From Halorussus sp. MSC15.2 (GTDB lineage: Archaea; Halobacteriota; Halobacteria; Halobacteriales; Haladaptataceae), in assembly GCF_010747475.1 (NCBI RefSeq), contig NZ_VSLZ01000008.1:1-64000 (forward strand): a stretch of 64,000 bases of DNA. The letters run 5' to 3'. The translations under genes were made by a program, and so were the position numbers. This document shows, one piece after another, positions 37,783 through 46,058 of the stretch (position 1 is the stretch's first letter; each line of letters starts with the position of its first letter). The notes under the pieces are model-generated. The model was not told the DNA's origin. It was given only the letters and a program-made list of their open reading frames with translations, and ran no database searches.

Positions 37783-38985
37783 ATGAAACCGCCGGGAGCC
37801 GACACCGTCCTCGTTCGCCACGCCGACATCGGCGTCAAGAGCGGGAAGGTTCAGGCAGAGATGGAGCGACGGCTCCGGGACAACATCGAGGCCATCGTCA
37901 GCGACCGGGACATCGACGCCGAGGTCGAGCGACGCTGGTCGCGCATCCTCCTCCACGCCGACGCCGAGAGCGTGGACGCCGCGACCGACGCCGCGGCCGA
38001 CGCCTTCGGCGTGCGGTCGGCCAGTCCGGCCGCCGTCGTCCCGGCCGAGAAAGGACCCATCGTGGACGCGCTGGCCGGGACCGCCCGGAAGTACGCGGAC
38101 GCGGCGGCGCGCGGAGACGAGGACCTCGGCGACACGTTCGCCGTGCGCGCCCGTCGCGCCGGTAACGCGGACGCCCACCCCTTCACCAGCGAGGACTTGG
38201 AGCGGGAGGGCGGCGCGGCCGTCTTCGAGCAACTCCCCGACCCCGAGGTGGACCTGAACGACCCCGACGTCACCTTCTCCGTCGAGTGTCGCGAGGACGA
38301 GGCGTTCGTCTACACCGAGCAGCGGCCCGGTCCGGGCGGTCTCCCGCTCGGGTCGCAGGCCAAGGTAATCGCGCTGGTCAGCGGCGGCATCGACTCGCCG
38401 GTCGCGGCGTGGGAGGTCATGAAGCGCGGCGCGCCTATCGTCCCGGTCTACCTCGAACTCGGCGACTACGGCGGACCGGACCACGAGGCCCGCGCGATGG
38501 AGACGGTCCGGCGTCTCGCCGACTACGCCCCGAACTTCGATATGCGCGTCCGGAAGGTCCCAGCGGGCGACGTGATGGACCTGCTCGCCGAGGAGGTCGG
38601 ACCGGCCCGAATGTTGGTCTACCGCCGGTTCATGTACCGCGTGGCCGAACACGTCGCCCGCGAGACGAACGCGACCGGAATCGTGACCGGCGAGGCAATC
38701 GGCCAGAAGTCCTCGCAGACCGCCCGGAATCTGGGCGTGACGAGTCGGGCCGCCGACCTCCCGATTCACCGACCCCTGCTCTCGATGGACAAGAGCGACA
38801 TCACCGAGCGCGCCCGCCGCATCGGCACGTTCCGCGACTCGACGATTCCGGCGGGGTGCAACCGCATCGCGCCGGACTATCCGGAGACCAACGCCACGCT
38901 CGAAATCGTGGAGAACGCCGAACCCGACGACCTCTTCGAGCGCGCGGCGGAGGCGGCCGCGAACGCGACTGTCGTGGACATTTAA
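37783..38985 (+). CDS. thiI: tRNA 4-thiouridine synthase ThiI
   Basis: 400 residues: N-terminal ferredoxin-like plus THUMP domain (about 5-175) and a PP-loop ATPase domain with SGGIDSPVAAW. It adenylates U8 of tRNA for sulfur insertion, and may take part in thiazole synthesis. The C-terminal rhodanese domain of the E. coli enzyme is absent, as usual in archaea, so another sulfur donor is required. TATA-like GTTTATTCG lies about 27 bp before the start. Confidence 0.94.
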   Translation: MKPPGADTVLVRHADIGVKSGKVQAEMERRLRDNIEAIVSDRDIDAEVERRWSRILLHADAESVDAATDAAADAFGVRSASPAAVVPAEKGPIVDALAGTARKYADAAARGDEDLGDTFAVRARRAGNADAHPFTSEDLEREGGAAVFEQLPDPEVDLNDPDVTFSVECREDEAFVYTEQRPGPGGLPLGSQAKVIALVSGGIDSPVAAWEVMKRGAPIVPVYLELGDYGGPDHEARAMETVRRLADYAPNFDMRVRKVPAGDVMDLLAEEVGPARMLVYRRFMYRVAEHVARETNATGIVTGEAIGQKSSQTARNLGVTSRAADLPIHRPLLSMDKSDITERARRIGTFRDSTIPAGCNRIAPDYPETNATLEIVENAEPDDLFERAAEAAANATVVDI

Positions 38986-39047
38986 TCCTCCGAACCGGGG
39001 GAACTGCTTTCACGCCGCCCGTCGGACCTCCGGTCGGGGGAAGGGGA

Positions 39048-39542
39048 ATGACACGGACATCGAGACGGCGAGTCCTGACGCTGCTCGGAAGCGGTGCGTT
39101 CGGTGGGACAGCACTTCGACGGCGACGAGAACTCCGCACCGAAACGTTCGGCGCGTGGCTGACCGGCGCGAGCGAGGTCCCGCCGGTAGAGACCGACGCC
39201 TTCGGCTTCGCGCTCTTCCGAATGGGTCCGGAGGAGCGGGCCATCGACTATTGGCTGGTCGTGGCCGACGTCGAGAACGTCGAGGAGTCGCACGTCCACA
39301 AGGGACCGCCCGACCTGAACGGCAACGTCGTGGCGTACCTGTTCGGTCCGGCACAGGACCCAGTGACGAGGACCGGCCTGCTCGCGTCGGGACGACTGAC
39401 CGACGACGAGATGATATGGCCGCTTACAGACGTCGCCGACATGCTCGAACAGATGCGCGCGGAGAACGTCTACGTGAACGTCCACACCACCGCGCATCCG
39501 TCGGGCGAGATTCGTGGGCAAATCCGGCCACTCGACGGCTGA
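39048..39542 (+). CDS. CHRD-domain protein with twin-arginine N-terminus
   Basis: 164 residues. A CHRD domain (named after chordin) spans about 32-162, from TFGAWLTGASEVPPVETDAFG to the C-terminal VHTTAHPSGEIRGQIRPL, with the typical SHVHKGPPDLNG turn. The first 30 residues have SRRRVLTLLGSGAFGG, which resembles a Tat signal, but the hydrophobic core is short and followed by RRRREL, so export is likely rather than certain. Function of CHRD domains in prokaryotes is unknown. Confidence 0.8.
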   Translation: MTRTSRRRVLTLLGSGAFGGTALRRRRELRTETFGAWLTGASEVPPVETDAFGFALFRMGPEERAIDYWLVVADVENVEESHVHKGPPDLNGNVVAYLFGPAQDPVTRTGLLASGRLTDDEMIWPLTDVADMLEQMRAENVYVNVHTTAHPSGEIRGQIRPLDG

Positions 39543-39594
39543 GGCCTCGCCACGGAACGAAATCGCTTTACGGCGGTGGTGCCTTCGAAGACGT

Positions 39595-40053
39595 GTGACT
39601 CAGGTCTGTCTCGTCGGTTCCGAGGGCGTGGACCTCCGCACCGAACTCGTCTCGCGCGAGACCGCCCGCGAGGCGCTGGCCACCTACGACCTCCGGGAGG
39701 AGTACGAGAACTCGCTGACCGTCGAAACCATCAGCCTCGGCTCCGCGGTGGCGCTGTTGAACGACCTGAACTGGTATCTCGTCCGGTTCGCCGACGACGC
39801 GCTGGTCCTCGAACCGAGCGTCAGCGAGACCGAGTGGCTCTCGCGAGACCTCGCAGAAGCGGTTCGGGACGGCGAAATCGAACCGGAAGCGACCGACCGC
39901 TACCTCAAGGTCTACGGCCTGACCGCGGAGGGCCGACTCGTCGAACCGATGTTCGTGGCCCGCCGCGAGGACGGCGAGATACCGAGCTACGACCTGCGAG
40001 ACGTGGAAGACACCGTCGTCGTTCGCGTCGCCGAAGACGAGTTCGCCGGCTGA
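39595..40053 (+). CDS. Conserved haloarchaeal protein (DUF5804-like)
   Basis: 152 residues, soluble, acidic. Starts with GTG at 39595, 27 bp after the TATA-like CTTTA (39566-39570). The N-terminus TQVCLVGSEGVDLRTELVSRET and the LNDLNWYLVRFADDALVLEPSVSETEW block agree with my memory of DUF5804, present in most haloarchaea. No catalytic motif visible; function unknown. Confidence 0.75.
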   Translation: MTQVCLVGSEGVDLRTELVSRETAREALATYDLREEYENSLTVETISLGSAVALLNDLNWYLVRFADDALVLEPSVSETEWLSRDLAEAVRDGEIEPEATDRYLKVYGLTAEGRLVEPMFVARREDGEIPSYDLRDVEDTVVVRVAEDEFAG

Positions 40054-40064
40054 GGGCAGACTGC

Positions 40065-40332
40065 TCAAACTTCCACATCCCGGACGTTTTCCGCAAGTCC
40101 GTTGACCTCCTCGCGGAGGTCGGCTATCGCGTCGTCGGCCCACTCGAAGTAGACCCACTCGCGGTACTCGCCTTCCTCGTGGCGCTTCGGACGGTTCCTG
40201 CGCCGCAGGCCCACGACCGGTCTCGATTTCCACGAGACCGCAGTACTGAGTGGCGTCGTCCACGCCCGTCCGCTGAATTTTGCACTTCCGGCCCTTGTAC
40301 GTCCATCGCCTCGCCGTCTGCCAGAGTAACAT
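40065..40332 (-). pseudogene. Small conserved gene broken by a one-base frameshift
   Basis: Two frames together make a coherent acidic protein of about 88 residues: the first gives TYKGRKCKIQRTGVDDATQYCG and LVEIETGRG; the second gives NRPKRHEEGEYREWVYFEW, then ADDAIADLREEVNGLAENV to a TGA at 40065. The join is near 40205-40215, where an extra C in GGGCC would explain it. Codon use is normal for the chromosome on both sides. No family recognised. Decay or sequencing error are both possible. Confidence 0.55.
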
Positions 40333-40422
40333 GGGGAGGCTCTGGCTACGTCGAATCCATAGACCGTCTATGCTTTTCGGTGACCGGGCGACGATTGGAA
40401 GGCCGCGCGTCGTTAGTGTTCC

Positions 40423-40557
40423 GTGTCAACGAACAACGTTTCGAAAACCACCGTCTCGCTCGACGGGATACAAGTTCTAATGCTTCTAATATTATTCGTC
40501 GAGGGAAAAGTCAAGGAGTTCGTTGAGTTGATTCGTGGATTTCTCAATGAGTTGTAG
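40423..40557 (+). CDS. Possible 44-residue hydrophobic/amphipathic protein
   Basis: Open frame from GTG 40423 to TAG 40557. The sequence has a polar start (STNNVSKTTVSLDG), a short hydrophobic run (IQVLMLLILFV) and an amphipathic helix (EGKVKEFVELIRGFLNEL), the look of a membrane-active or membrane-attached small protein. ATG 40480 would leave 25 residues. No clear TATA box or ribosome binding site was found, so this is a weak call. It faces the membrane-protein gene at 40567 tail to tail. Confidence 0.3.
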   Translation: MSTNNVSKTTVSLDGIQVLMLLILFVEGKVKEFVELIRGFLNEL

Positions 40558-40566
40558 CGGGCAGTG

Positions 40567-40953
40567 CTATTTGACCACGTATCGGAGTCCTGCGCCGACG
40601 AGATGGGCAGGGAGCCCGAAGACGGCCCCCATCAGGAGCGCACGGAGGAACTCGCTAAGTAGAACGTTCGCGGGTGGTTGATTGGTCACGGCCGCGAGTG
40701 TGAACGCTCCAAGTGGAATTGACGTTGCAAGCACGAAACTAATCACGACCCCGCTATTCCGGTACGCGTTGACCAATGCGGTCAGAGCCATAACACCGAA
40801 CAGGCCGTATGCGAACCACTGCCGGTGCTTGAGAGTCGGTGTGAGCTTAAATAATATGGCTATTCCGGAGAAAAGGGCGAATCCGAGTCCGGTATGGTTA
40901 CGCGATATCGAGCGGGACCGACCGAATAACATCTCGTTGAGTTCGAACTCCAT
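40567..40953 (-). CDS. Small multipass membrane protein in the AT-rich island
   Basis: 128 residues with about four hydrophobic segments (HTGLGFALFSGIAILF, WFAYGLFGVMALTALV, VVISFVLATSIPLGAF, LLMGAVFGLPAHLVGAG). Codon use is less GC-biased than in neighbours. TTAAGTATAA near 40974-40983 is 25 bp from ATG 40953, a leaderless promoter. It lies downstream of, and on the same strand as, the Cys-rich peptide gene and could be an immunity or accessory membrane protein for it (inference). No family recognised. Confidence 0.65.
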   Translation of the reverse strand: MEFELNEMLFGRSRSISRNHTGLGFALFSGIAILFKLTPTLKHRQWFAYGLFGVMALTALVNAYRNSGVVISFVLATSIPLGAFTLAAVTNQPPANVLLSEFLRALLMGAVFGLPAHLVGAGLRYVVK

Positions 40954-41075
40954 ATCTTAATAAGATAATCCATTATACTTAAGTATTAATATGTGTATTC
41001 TGGTATAATATAGAAGTATTGACGCTTCGTCCAGTTCTCACTCGAAAACCGAGAATAATTTACGAGCTATGCATC

Positions 41076-41108
41076 GCTTCTGTCTAACCCTCTAAAGGAG
41101 ACAGAAGC
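41076..41108 (-). terminator. Perfect 10-bp hairpin overlapping the 3' end of the Cys-rich peptide gene
   Basis: GCTTCTGTCT (41076-41085) and AGACAGAAGC (41099-41108) are perfect complements with a 13-nt loop. The right arm is the last codons of the peptide gene and the loop contains its stop codon. It could act as terminator, transcript stabiliser or attenuator before the membrane-protein gene; no T-run follows on the minus strand, which argues against a simple intrinsic terminator. Confidence 0.5.
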
Positions 41109-41157
41109 AGAAACTCGTGCACTTGGGGCAGTTACCCTGAGGCTTGATGTCAATCAT
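41092..41157 (-). CDS. Cys-rich 21-residue micropeptide (candidate secreted or modified peptide)
   Basis: Reads MIDIKPQGN followed by CPKCTSFCFCLL and TAG: four cysteines in the last 12 residues. A perfect Shine-Dalgarno GGAGGTG (41170-41164) lies six bases before the ATG, rare in this mostly leaderless genome, and TTATTTTTAAG (41205-41195) is at the right distance for transcription to start about 17 bases before the ATG. An in-frame GTG three codons upstream is an alternative start. It is divergent from an ABC-2 exporter and upstream of a small membrane protein. It could be a bacteriocin-like or signalling peptide, a small metal-binding (CPxC) peptide, or a leader peptide controlling the next gene. 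No modification enzyme is visible nearby. Confidence 0.5.
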   Translation of the reverse strand: MIDIKPQGNCPKCTSFCFCLL

Positions 41158-41194
41158 TGGATTCACCTCCGCCAGATAATATTTCTCGCTTTCA

Positions 41195-41205
41195 CTTAAA
41201 AATAA
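41195..41205 (-). promoter_or_regulatory. TATA box of the Cys-rich peptide gene
   Basis: Minus-strand TTATTTTTAAG. Its centre is about 25 nt before a predicted transcription start near 41175, leaving a short leader with GGAGGTG before the ATG at 41157. Confidence 0.45.
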
Positions 41206-41418
41206 CTATATGAAAAATATTTGGTAACTATGAACAAGCATAATTTGAAGATTAAACATAAGTGTATGTCGAGATAATTTCTAATCTAGTGCACCAAATG
41301 TCTGCCTATCAACACCAGCCTCCAGTAATTCCGAGAAGAGTACTGCTGTCGAATTTCACAGTTTTTATTACATTTGGGTATCGTTCTATTTTAGTATAGA
41401 AAGTAAAAACTATATAAT

Positions 41419-42292
41419 ATGCATGAACTAGTGGTCGAAAGTGTCGGAAAGAAGTACGGAGACCTCTGGGCGCTTCGGAACTTCTCCCTCCGTGCCGACA
41501 CTGGTGTACTCGGCTTGCTTGGACCGAACGGAGCCGGGAAATCAACGTTGATGCGGATTATCGCGACAATTACCGAACCGACCGAAGGATTCGTGACGTG
41601 GGAGGGAACGAACGTCGTCACCTCGCCGGAAAGCATCCGCAAAGATATTGGTTACCTTCCCCAGAGTTTTGGGACGTACCCCGACCTGACAGCCGAGGAG
41701 TTTTTAGAGTACTTCGCAGCGCTGAATGGCGTCTCGGTGAAGCAGGGTAAGGAGCGAATCGACGAACTCCTTGATTTAGTTAATCTGGAAGACGCTAGAG
41801 ACCGAAAATTGGCTACCTTTTCGGGTGGCATGGAACAGCGTGTCGGTATCGCCCAGGCGCTACTTAACGACCCGAATATCTTGATAGTTGACGAGCCGAC
41901 CGTGGGTCTCGACCCCCAGGAGCGAGTCCGTTTTCGAAAACGTCCTGTCTAGTCTCGCCGACGACATCGTCGTAATTCTCTCTACGCACATTGTCTCCGA
42001 CATCGAGGCGACGGCGAGCGAAATCGCGGTGATGAACGACGGAACTCTCGTCACGCATACGACGCCAGAGTCGGGGATTTCGTCTGTCGAAGGCGACGTC
42101 TGGGAGTGGGTGGTTTCTAGCGAGAGACTCTCGAACGTCAAACGGGACCACCTCATCAGTACGACGACACGGCGGGCCGACGGCGTTCACGTTCGAGTCA
42201 TCTCTGACCAACCGCCGGACTCAGATGCGACTGCCGTCGAACCAACGCTCGAAGACGCCTATCTCGCCATGACGACCGGTGAGTCACGATGA
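41419..42292 (+). pseudogene. ABC-2 type exporter ATP-binding protein, frameshifted
   Basis: Walker A GPNGAGKST (about 33-41), Q-loop GYLPQSFGTYPDLTAEE, signature FSGGMEQRVGIAQAL and Walker B LIVDEPTVGLD are intact. The frame then breaks: after ERVRFR it runs into a stop at 41952, while the continuation NVLSSLADDIVVILSTHIVSD, with the switch His, is in another frame to 42292. An extra A in AAAA at 41937-41940 explains the shift; corrected length is about 290 residues. Its stop overlaps the permease ATG (ATGA). Could be functional if the indel is a sequencing error. Exporter type suits drug, peptide or immunity transport. Confidence 0.85.
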
Positions 42293-43757
42293 GCCAGCTT
42301 CGGGCCTGCTATCACGTCGCTCGGACCAGTTTCTACAGTCGCCTGGCAGGGTATCGACTCTTGGTTGTCGTGGTGGTTGGAGCGTACTTCGCACTCTCCA
42401 AGACTGCGACAGTCGGATTTGCGCGGGATTTAGCTGTTGACAACGCCGCGCTCGTCGGGTCTCACACCGCGGTCGTCGCAGCGATAACCATCCTCCTACT
42501 TGGCTTCTTTGTCGTCAGGGACGCGATAGCGATGGACCGCTACAATGGTCCTGGTGAGTTAATCGCCGCGACGCCGATTCGGAATCTTACCTACGTCTTT
42601 GGTAAGTGGCTCGGGAACGTTTCGGTTCTTACCGTCGCTTCGTTCATGATGGCGGTTATCGCCATTGTCCGATTTCAACTGCAGGGTGTCGGTCCCTTCA
42701 ACCTCTGGAAACTCCTCTCGCCGTTCGTACTGTTAACCATTCCGGCGGTGATGCTGGTCTCGGCACTCGCGCTCCTGTTCGAAACCGTCGAGAGACTTCG
42801 CGGTGGGTGGGCTAGTGTGGCCTACTTCCTCATGGTCATCCTTATTCTCGTCTCGGGCGTCGTGGACCCGATGGGAATCAGACCCGTTGTGTCCAGCATT
42901 CAGTCGGTGCCCGAGAGCCAGACATTAGACGGGCAGAAAGTGTGGCACGGACTCTCGCTGACTGGCGAGGTCGCACTCCGGCGGCTTCTGTACGCCGCGG
43001 CCGCGCTTGGTATCGTCGTCGTCAGCGCTGTCCGTTTCGACCGCTTCGACGGGAGCGACCACAGCGGTACTGACGCAAACGCCGACTCCGATATGAGTGG
43101 CGACGCGACTTCACCTGACCGGACCCCAGTCGGGACGTCGCTCTCTCCGGTAGAGACCAACGTCGGGTCGACCCCGTGCCGATTCTTCGCGCCGAAGGAC
43201 GGCTTGCGTTCCGGAGCCAGCGTCGGTGGTGGTACGTTGGCGGTGGGCTCCTCTGGCTCGCGTCCGTTCTCGTTCCGCTTTCGACTGTCCGCGATGCAGT
43301 TGTGCCACTACTCTGGATTTGGCCGCTCCTCGTCTGGTCGGAGATGGGTATTCGAGAGCGTCGCTATCGGACGACCGCATTAGTTGGGTCTTCCCGTTAC
43401 CCTATCGGACAACTTCTCGCCGTCTGGACCGTCGGAGTGGCGGTCGCGCTTTCCGTGACAGCAGGCCTCGGAGTTCGATTCCTACTGGTAGGCGACCTGA
43501 CGCAACTGCTTGCACTTCTTTCAGGTGCGGTTTTCGTTCCGTCTTTCGCTCTTGCGAGCGGTATCTGGAGCGGGACCCGTCGGTTGTTCGAAGGCATCTA
43601 CCTACTGCTCTGGTACGCAGGCGCACAAATCGGGTGGCTTGATTTCATGGGCGCAACGGGACGTGCTAGCATCGAAACGTCCGTCTCATTCGCCTGCTGT
43701 GCCGTCGTCCTTCTCTATCTGTCTATCGTCGGTCGCCGCCGACAATTCCAGCGTTAA
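42289..43757 (+). pseudogene. ABC-2 type exporter permease, frameshifted
   Basis: About 489 residues when corrected. First part (42289 to about 43170): six hydrophobic segments beginning RLLVVVVVGAYFALS and a Ser/Asp-rich linker near 255-300. Second part, in another frame from 43176 (VPILRAEGRLAFRSQRRWWY) to 43757: another six segments. A missing C in the CCCC run at 43172-43175 would rejoin them as a two-half permease. Operon with the ATPase gene by ATGA overlap. Together they look like an exporter without binding protein. Confidence 0.78.
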
Positions 43758-43784
43758 TTCCAAACCGCGTCCGGTTCATCGACT

Positions 43785-44869
43785 TCAGTCGAACATCCCG
43801 GTCGAGAGGTATCGCTCGCCGCTGTCGGGGAACACCGTCACGACCAGCGGGCAGTCGTCGTAGCCGTCGAGTGCGCCGCCGTCCGATTGAACTTCGGTCG
43901 CCGCTCCGCCAGTGGTACTCGCTTCGCCGCCGTCGGAGGCGACGAGGTCCTCGATTTCGTCGGGGGTCTCAGGGCAGTTCAGTTCGGGTCGGGCGATGCG
44001 CTCGGCGACGCGGCGGGCCGCGACCGCCGCCGCGCCCGACGACTGGCCGACGAGGATGCCCTCCTCGCGGGCGAGTCGGCGGGCCTCGCGTTCGGCGTCC
44101 TCCAGCGCCACCGTCTCGACGCCCGTGAGGAGGTCGGTGTCCAGCAGGTCGCTGACGAACCCCGGTCCCATCCCTTGGTAGTCGTCGTGTCCGGACTCGT
44201 CGGTCGGGAGGACGCCGTCTGAATCGTCCGACGCGCCGCCACTCAGTTCCCGGGTGAGGACCGCGTTGCGCTCGGGTTCGACCGCCACCACCTCCATCTC
44301 GGGGAACTCCTCCAGCAGGCGCGAGGCGGTGCCCGTGATGGTGCCGCCGGTACCCACCCCGGCCACGAAGGCGTCGATTTCCCGGCCTTCGACCTGCTCC
44401 AGTATCTCCTCGGCGGTCGTCCGGTAGTGGGCTCGGCGTTCGCGGGGTTGGCGAACTGCCCCATCTGGACGACGCCGTCCTCTTCGGCGAGTCGGTCGGC
44501 GCGCTCGCGGGCGTCCTCCATCTCGCCCTCGACCAGTTCGAGGTTCGCGCCGTACGCCCGCAGCAGTTTCCGACGCTCGGGTGATTTCGACGCGGGCATC
44601 ACGATGGTGAGGTCGTAGCCGCGGGCGGCGGCCGCCACTGCGAGACCGATGCCGGTGTTGCCGCTCGTGGGTTCGACGAGGTGGTCGCCCGGCGAGATGT
44701 CGCCCGCTCGCTCGGCGGCCGCTATCATCTCGCGCGCGGGACGGTCCTTGGCTGACCCGCCGGGGTTGAAACCCTCGACCTTCGCCGCTATCGTCGCGCC
44801 CTCGGGAGAGGAGACGCTGACGAGCGGCGACCCCACTGCGTCGAGGATAGATTCCTTCATTAGCTCCAT
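43785..44869 (-). pseudogene. cysK: Cysteine synthase / PLP-dependent beta-replacing enzyme, frameshifted
   Basis: Fold-type II PLP enzyme making cysteine from O-acetylserine and sulfide. PLP lysine in GGSAKDRPA, the SGNTGIGLAVAA pocket, then FVAGVGTGGTITG phosphate loop and a C-terminal SSGAAAVAARRVA. The reading frame breaks at about 44429-44431: FANPANAEP must be joined to HYRTTAEEILEQVEG, which needs one extra C. Corrected length about 361 residues (358 if ATG 44860, the more usual MKESIL start, is used). C-terminal 35 residues are an acidic/Gly extension with two CBS-unrelated segments. Codon use is normal, so a sequencing error is likely. Confidence 0.88.
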
Positions 44870-44975
44870 CTACGCAGGCGACGTATAAACGAATGGCGAC
44901 TGGTGACACTACGTGCCGGGAATGTCAGTATTTGCCGGTTTTCGGAGTCCGGGTCGCCGGTCGTGCGACCCCCGA

Positions 44976-44986
44976 CCGTTTATGAG
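44976..44986 (+). promoter_or_regulatory. Promoter of the original herA-like gene
   Basis: CCGTTTATGAG lies about 33 bp before ATG 45014. This is the usual position of a TATA element for a leaderless gene, but the open frame it drives stops after 22 codons; the HNH and HerA genes probably depend on it. Confidence 0.5.
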
Positions 44987-45013
44987 GGGCCGGTGAGAGG
45001 TAGCCGCCAAGAG

Positions 45014-45082
45014 ATGTCCCAGGAGACCATCGACGTGGCCGAGGTGAGCGCCGGGAAAGAGGGATTCGAATTTCGCTATTAG
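45014..45082 (+). pseudogene. Displaced 5' end of the herA-like gene (22 codons)
   Basis: Reads MSQETIDVAEVSAGKEG then FEFRY and TAG. It resembles the N-terminus of the HerA-like protein encoded 1 kb downstream (MTDEETIEVGKHGENS): both have ETI(D/E)V, a GK and acidic residues, and this start has the leaderless promoter expected of the ATPase gene. GC-rich codons match the host chromosome. Interpreted as the original start of the gene, cut off by arrival of the HNH gene; it may now serve as a translated leader. Confidence 0.5.
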
Positions 45083-45095
45083 GAGATAGTCACAA

Positions 45096-46058
45096 ATGAC
45101 TAACATACAAGTGAGGGCCGGAGGGATATCTGTCCAAATGACGGACGGAAATAAACCGTGGAGAGACGAACAACGACTGCGTACGCTCTACGTGGAGAAA
45201 CGACTTTCCACGAGAGAAATCGGGGAGCGTCTCGACTGCAGTCGTAAGACAGTCGAGAAGTGGATTCGTGAGTACGAATTAAAGACCGAGGCAAAACCGT
45301 GGCAAGATGAGGCGACGCTCTCTCGATTGAGGAACGAGGAGTATCTCAGCCAAGCGGAAATCGCCGAACGATTCGACTGTAGCCAAACGGTAATCTCGTA
45401 CTGGTTACGCGAGTTCGATTTAGAGTCTGGAAAACTTACGAAGCCCGAACCGTGGAGAGACGAAGAGGTTCTGCGGCGATTGTACGTGGAGCAACAACTG
45501 ACGATGGCGGAAGTTGCCGACACCCTGCAATGTAGCAGAGAGGCAGTCGAAGAGTGGATTCACCGCCACGGAATAGGGACTCGGTCGAGAAATCCCGACG
45601 TACCGGAAGAACTTACTGACCGTGATACTCTCCAAAAACTCTATATCGAGGCCGGAATGAGTACGTATCAAATCGGCGAAAAACTCGACTGCGCCCCCTC
45701 GACGGTCTTCGATTGGCTCCGAGAACACGGAATCGAAACGCGGTCTGTCGGCTCACAACCCGGCGAACTCCATCACCGCTGGAGGGGTGGCGGAGACCCA
45801 TACTACGGTGAGAACTGGCACGAACAGCGTCGAACGGCCCTTCGACGCGACGGTTTCGAGTGTCAAAAGTGCGGTATCAGCGAAGAAGAGCACCGGGAAT
45901 CGCATCACGTGGGTCTCGATGTACATCACATTGTACCACTGCGTGATTTTTCGACACCGGAGGGCGCGAACCGTTTGGAAAATCTCGTTACCCTCTGTCG
46001 TAACTGTCACAATAAAGTCGAAGCTGAGCAACCGGATACAGTAAAAGAGCTACTATGA
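45096..46058 (+). CDS. HNH endonuclease with four helix-turn-helix repeats (homing-endonuclease-like)
   Basis: 320 residues. Four related repeats of about 48 residues (roughly 20-66, 67-116, 117-165, 172-216), each with a PWRDE-like start, an LSTREIGERLDCSRKTVEKW-type helix-turn-helix and a basic tail, then a C-terminal HNH nuclease (235-310): zinc-type pairs C256/C259 and C301/C304, catalytic-type His277-His278 in DVHHIVPL and the ENLVTLCRNCH end. Repeated small DNA-binding modules plus HNH are typical of mobile homing-type endonucleases. Visibly lower GC than neighbours. ATG 45138 is an alternative start; GGAG at 45082-45085 precedes ATG 45096. Its stop overlaps the HerA start (ATGA). Confidence 0.85.
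   Translation: MTNIQVRAGGISVQMTDGNKPWRDEQRLRTLYVEKRLSTREIGERLDCSRKTVEKWIREYELKTEAKPWQDEATLSRLRNEEYLSQAEIAERFDCSQTVISYWLREFDLESGKLTKPEPWRDEEVLRRLYVEQQLTMAEVADTLQCSREAVEEWIHRHGIGTRSRNPDVPEELTDRDTLQKLYIEAGMSTYQIGEKLDCAPSTVFDWLREHGIETRSVGSQPGELHHRWRGGGDPYYGENWHEQRRTALRRDGFECQKCGISEEEHRESHHVGLDVHHIVPLRDFSTPEGANRLENLVTLCRNCHNKVEAEQPDTVKELL

Larger units (their letters stand above)
40954..41418. other. 465-bp AT-rich intergenic region of the island
   Basis: Strongly AT-rich compared with the rest of the window. It carries the minus-strand promoter of the 128-residue membrane protein (about 40974-40983), a perfect hairpin (41076-41108), the 21-codon Cys-rich peptide gene (41092-41157) with its own Shine-Dalgarno and TATA box, and the plus-strand TATA element TTTTAGTATA (about 41389-41398) of the ABC ATPase gene. 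Confidence 0.7.

Noticed and set aside
41309-41545. 78-codon minus-strand frame ending GGWC, and a 16-codon GTG frame inside it
   Set aside because: Most of it is antisense to the ABC ATPase start; the short frame has neither ribosome binding site nor promoter at the right distance.
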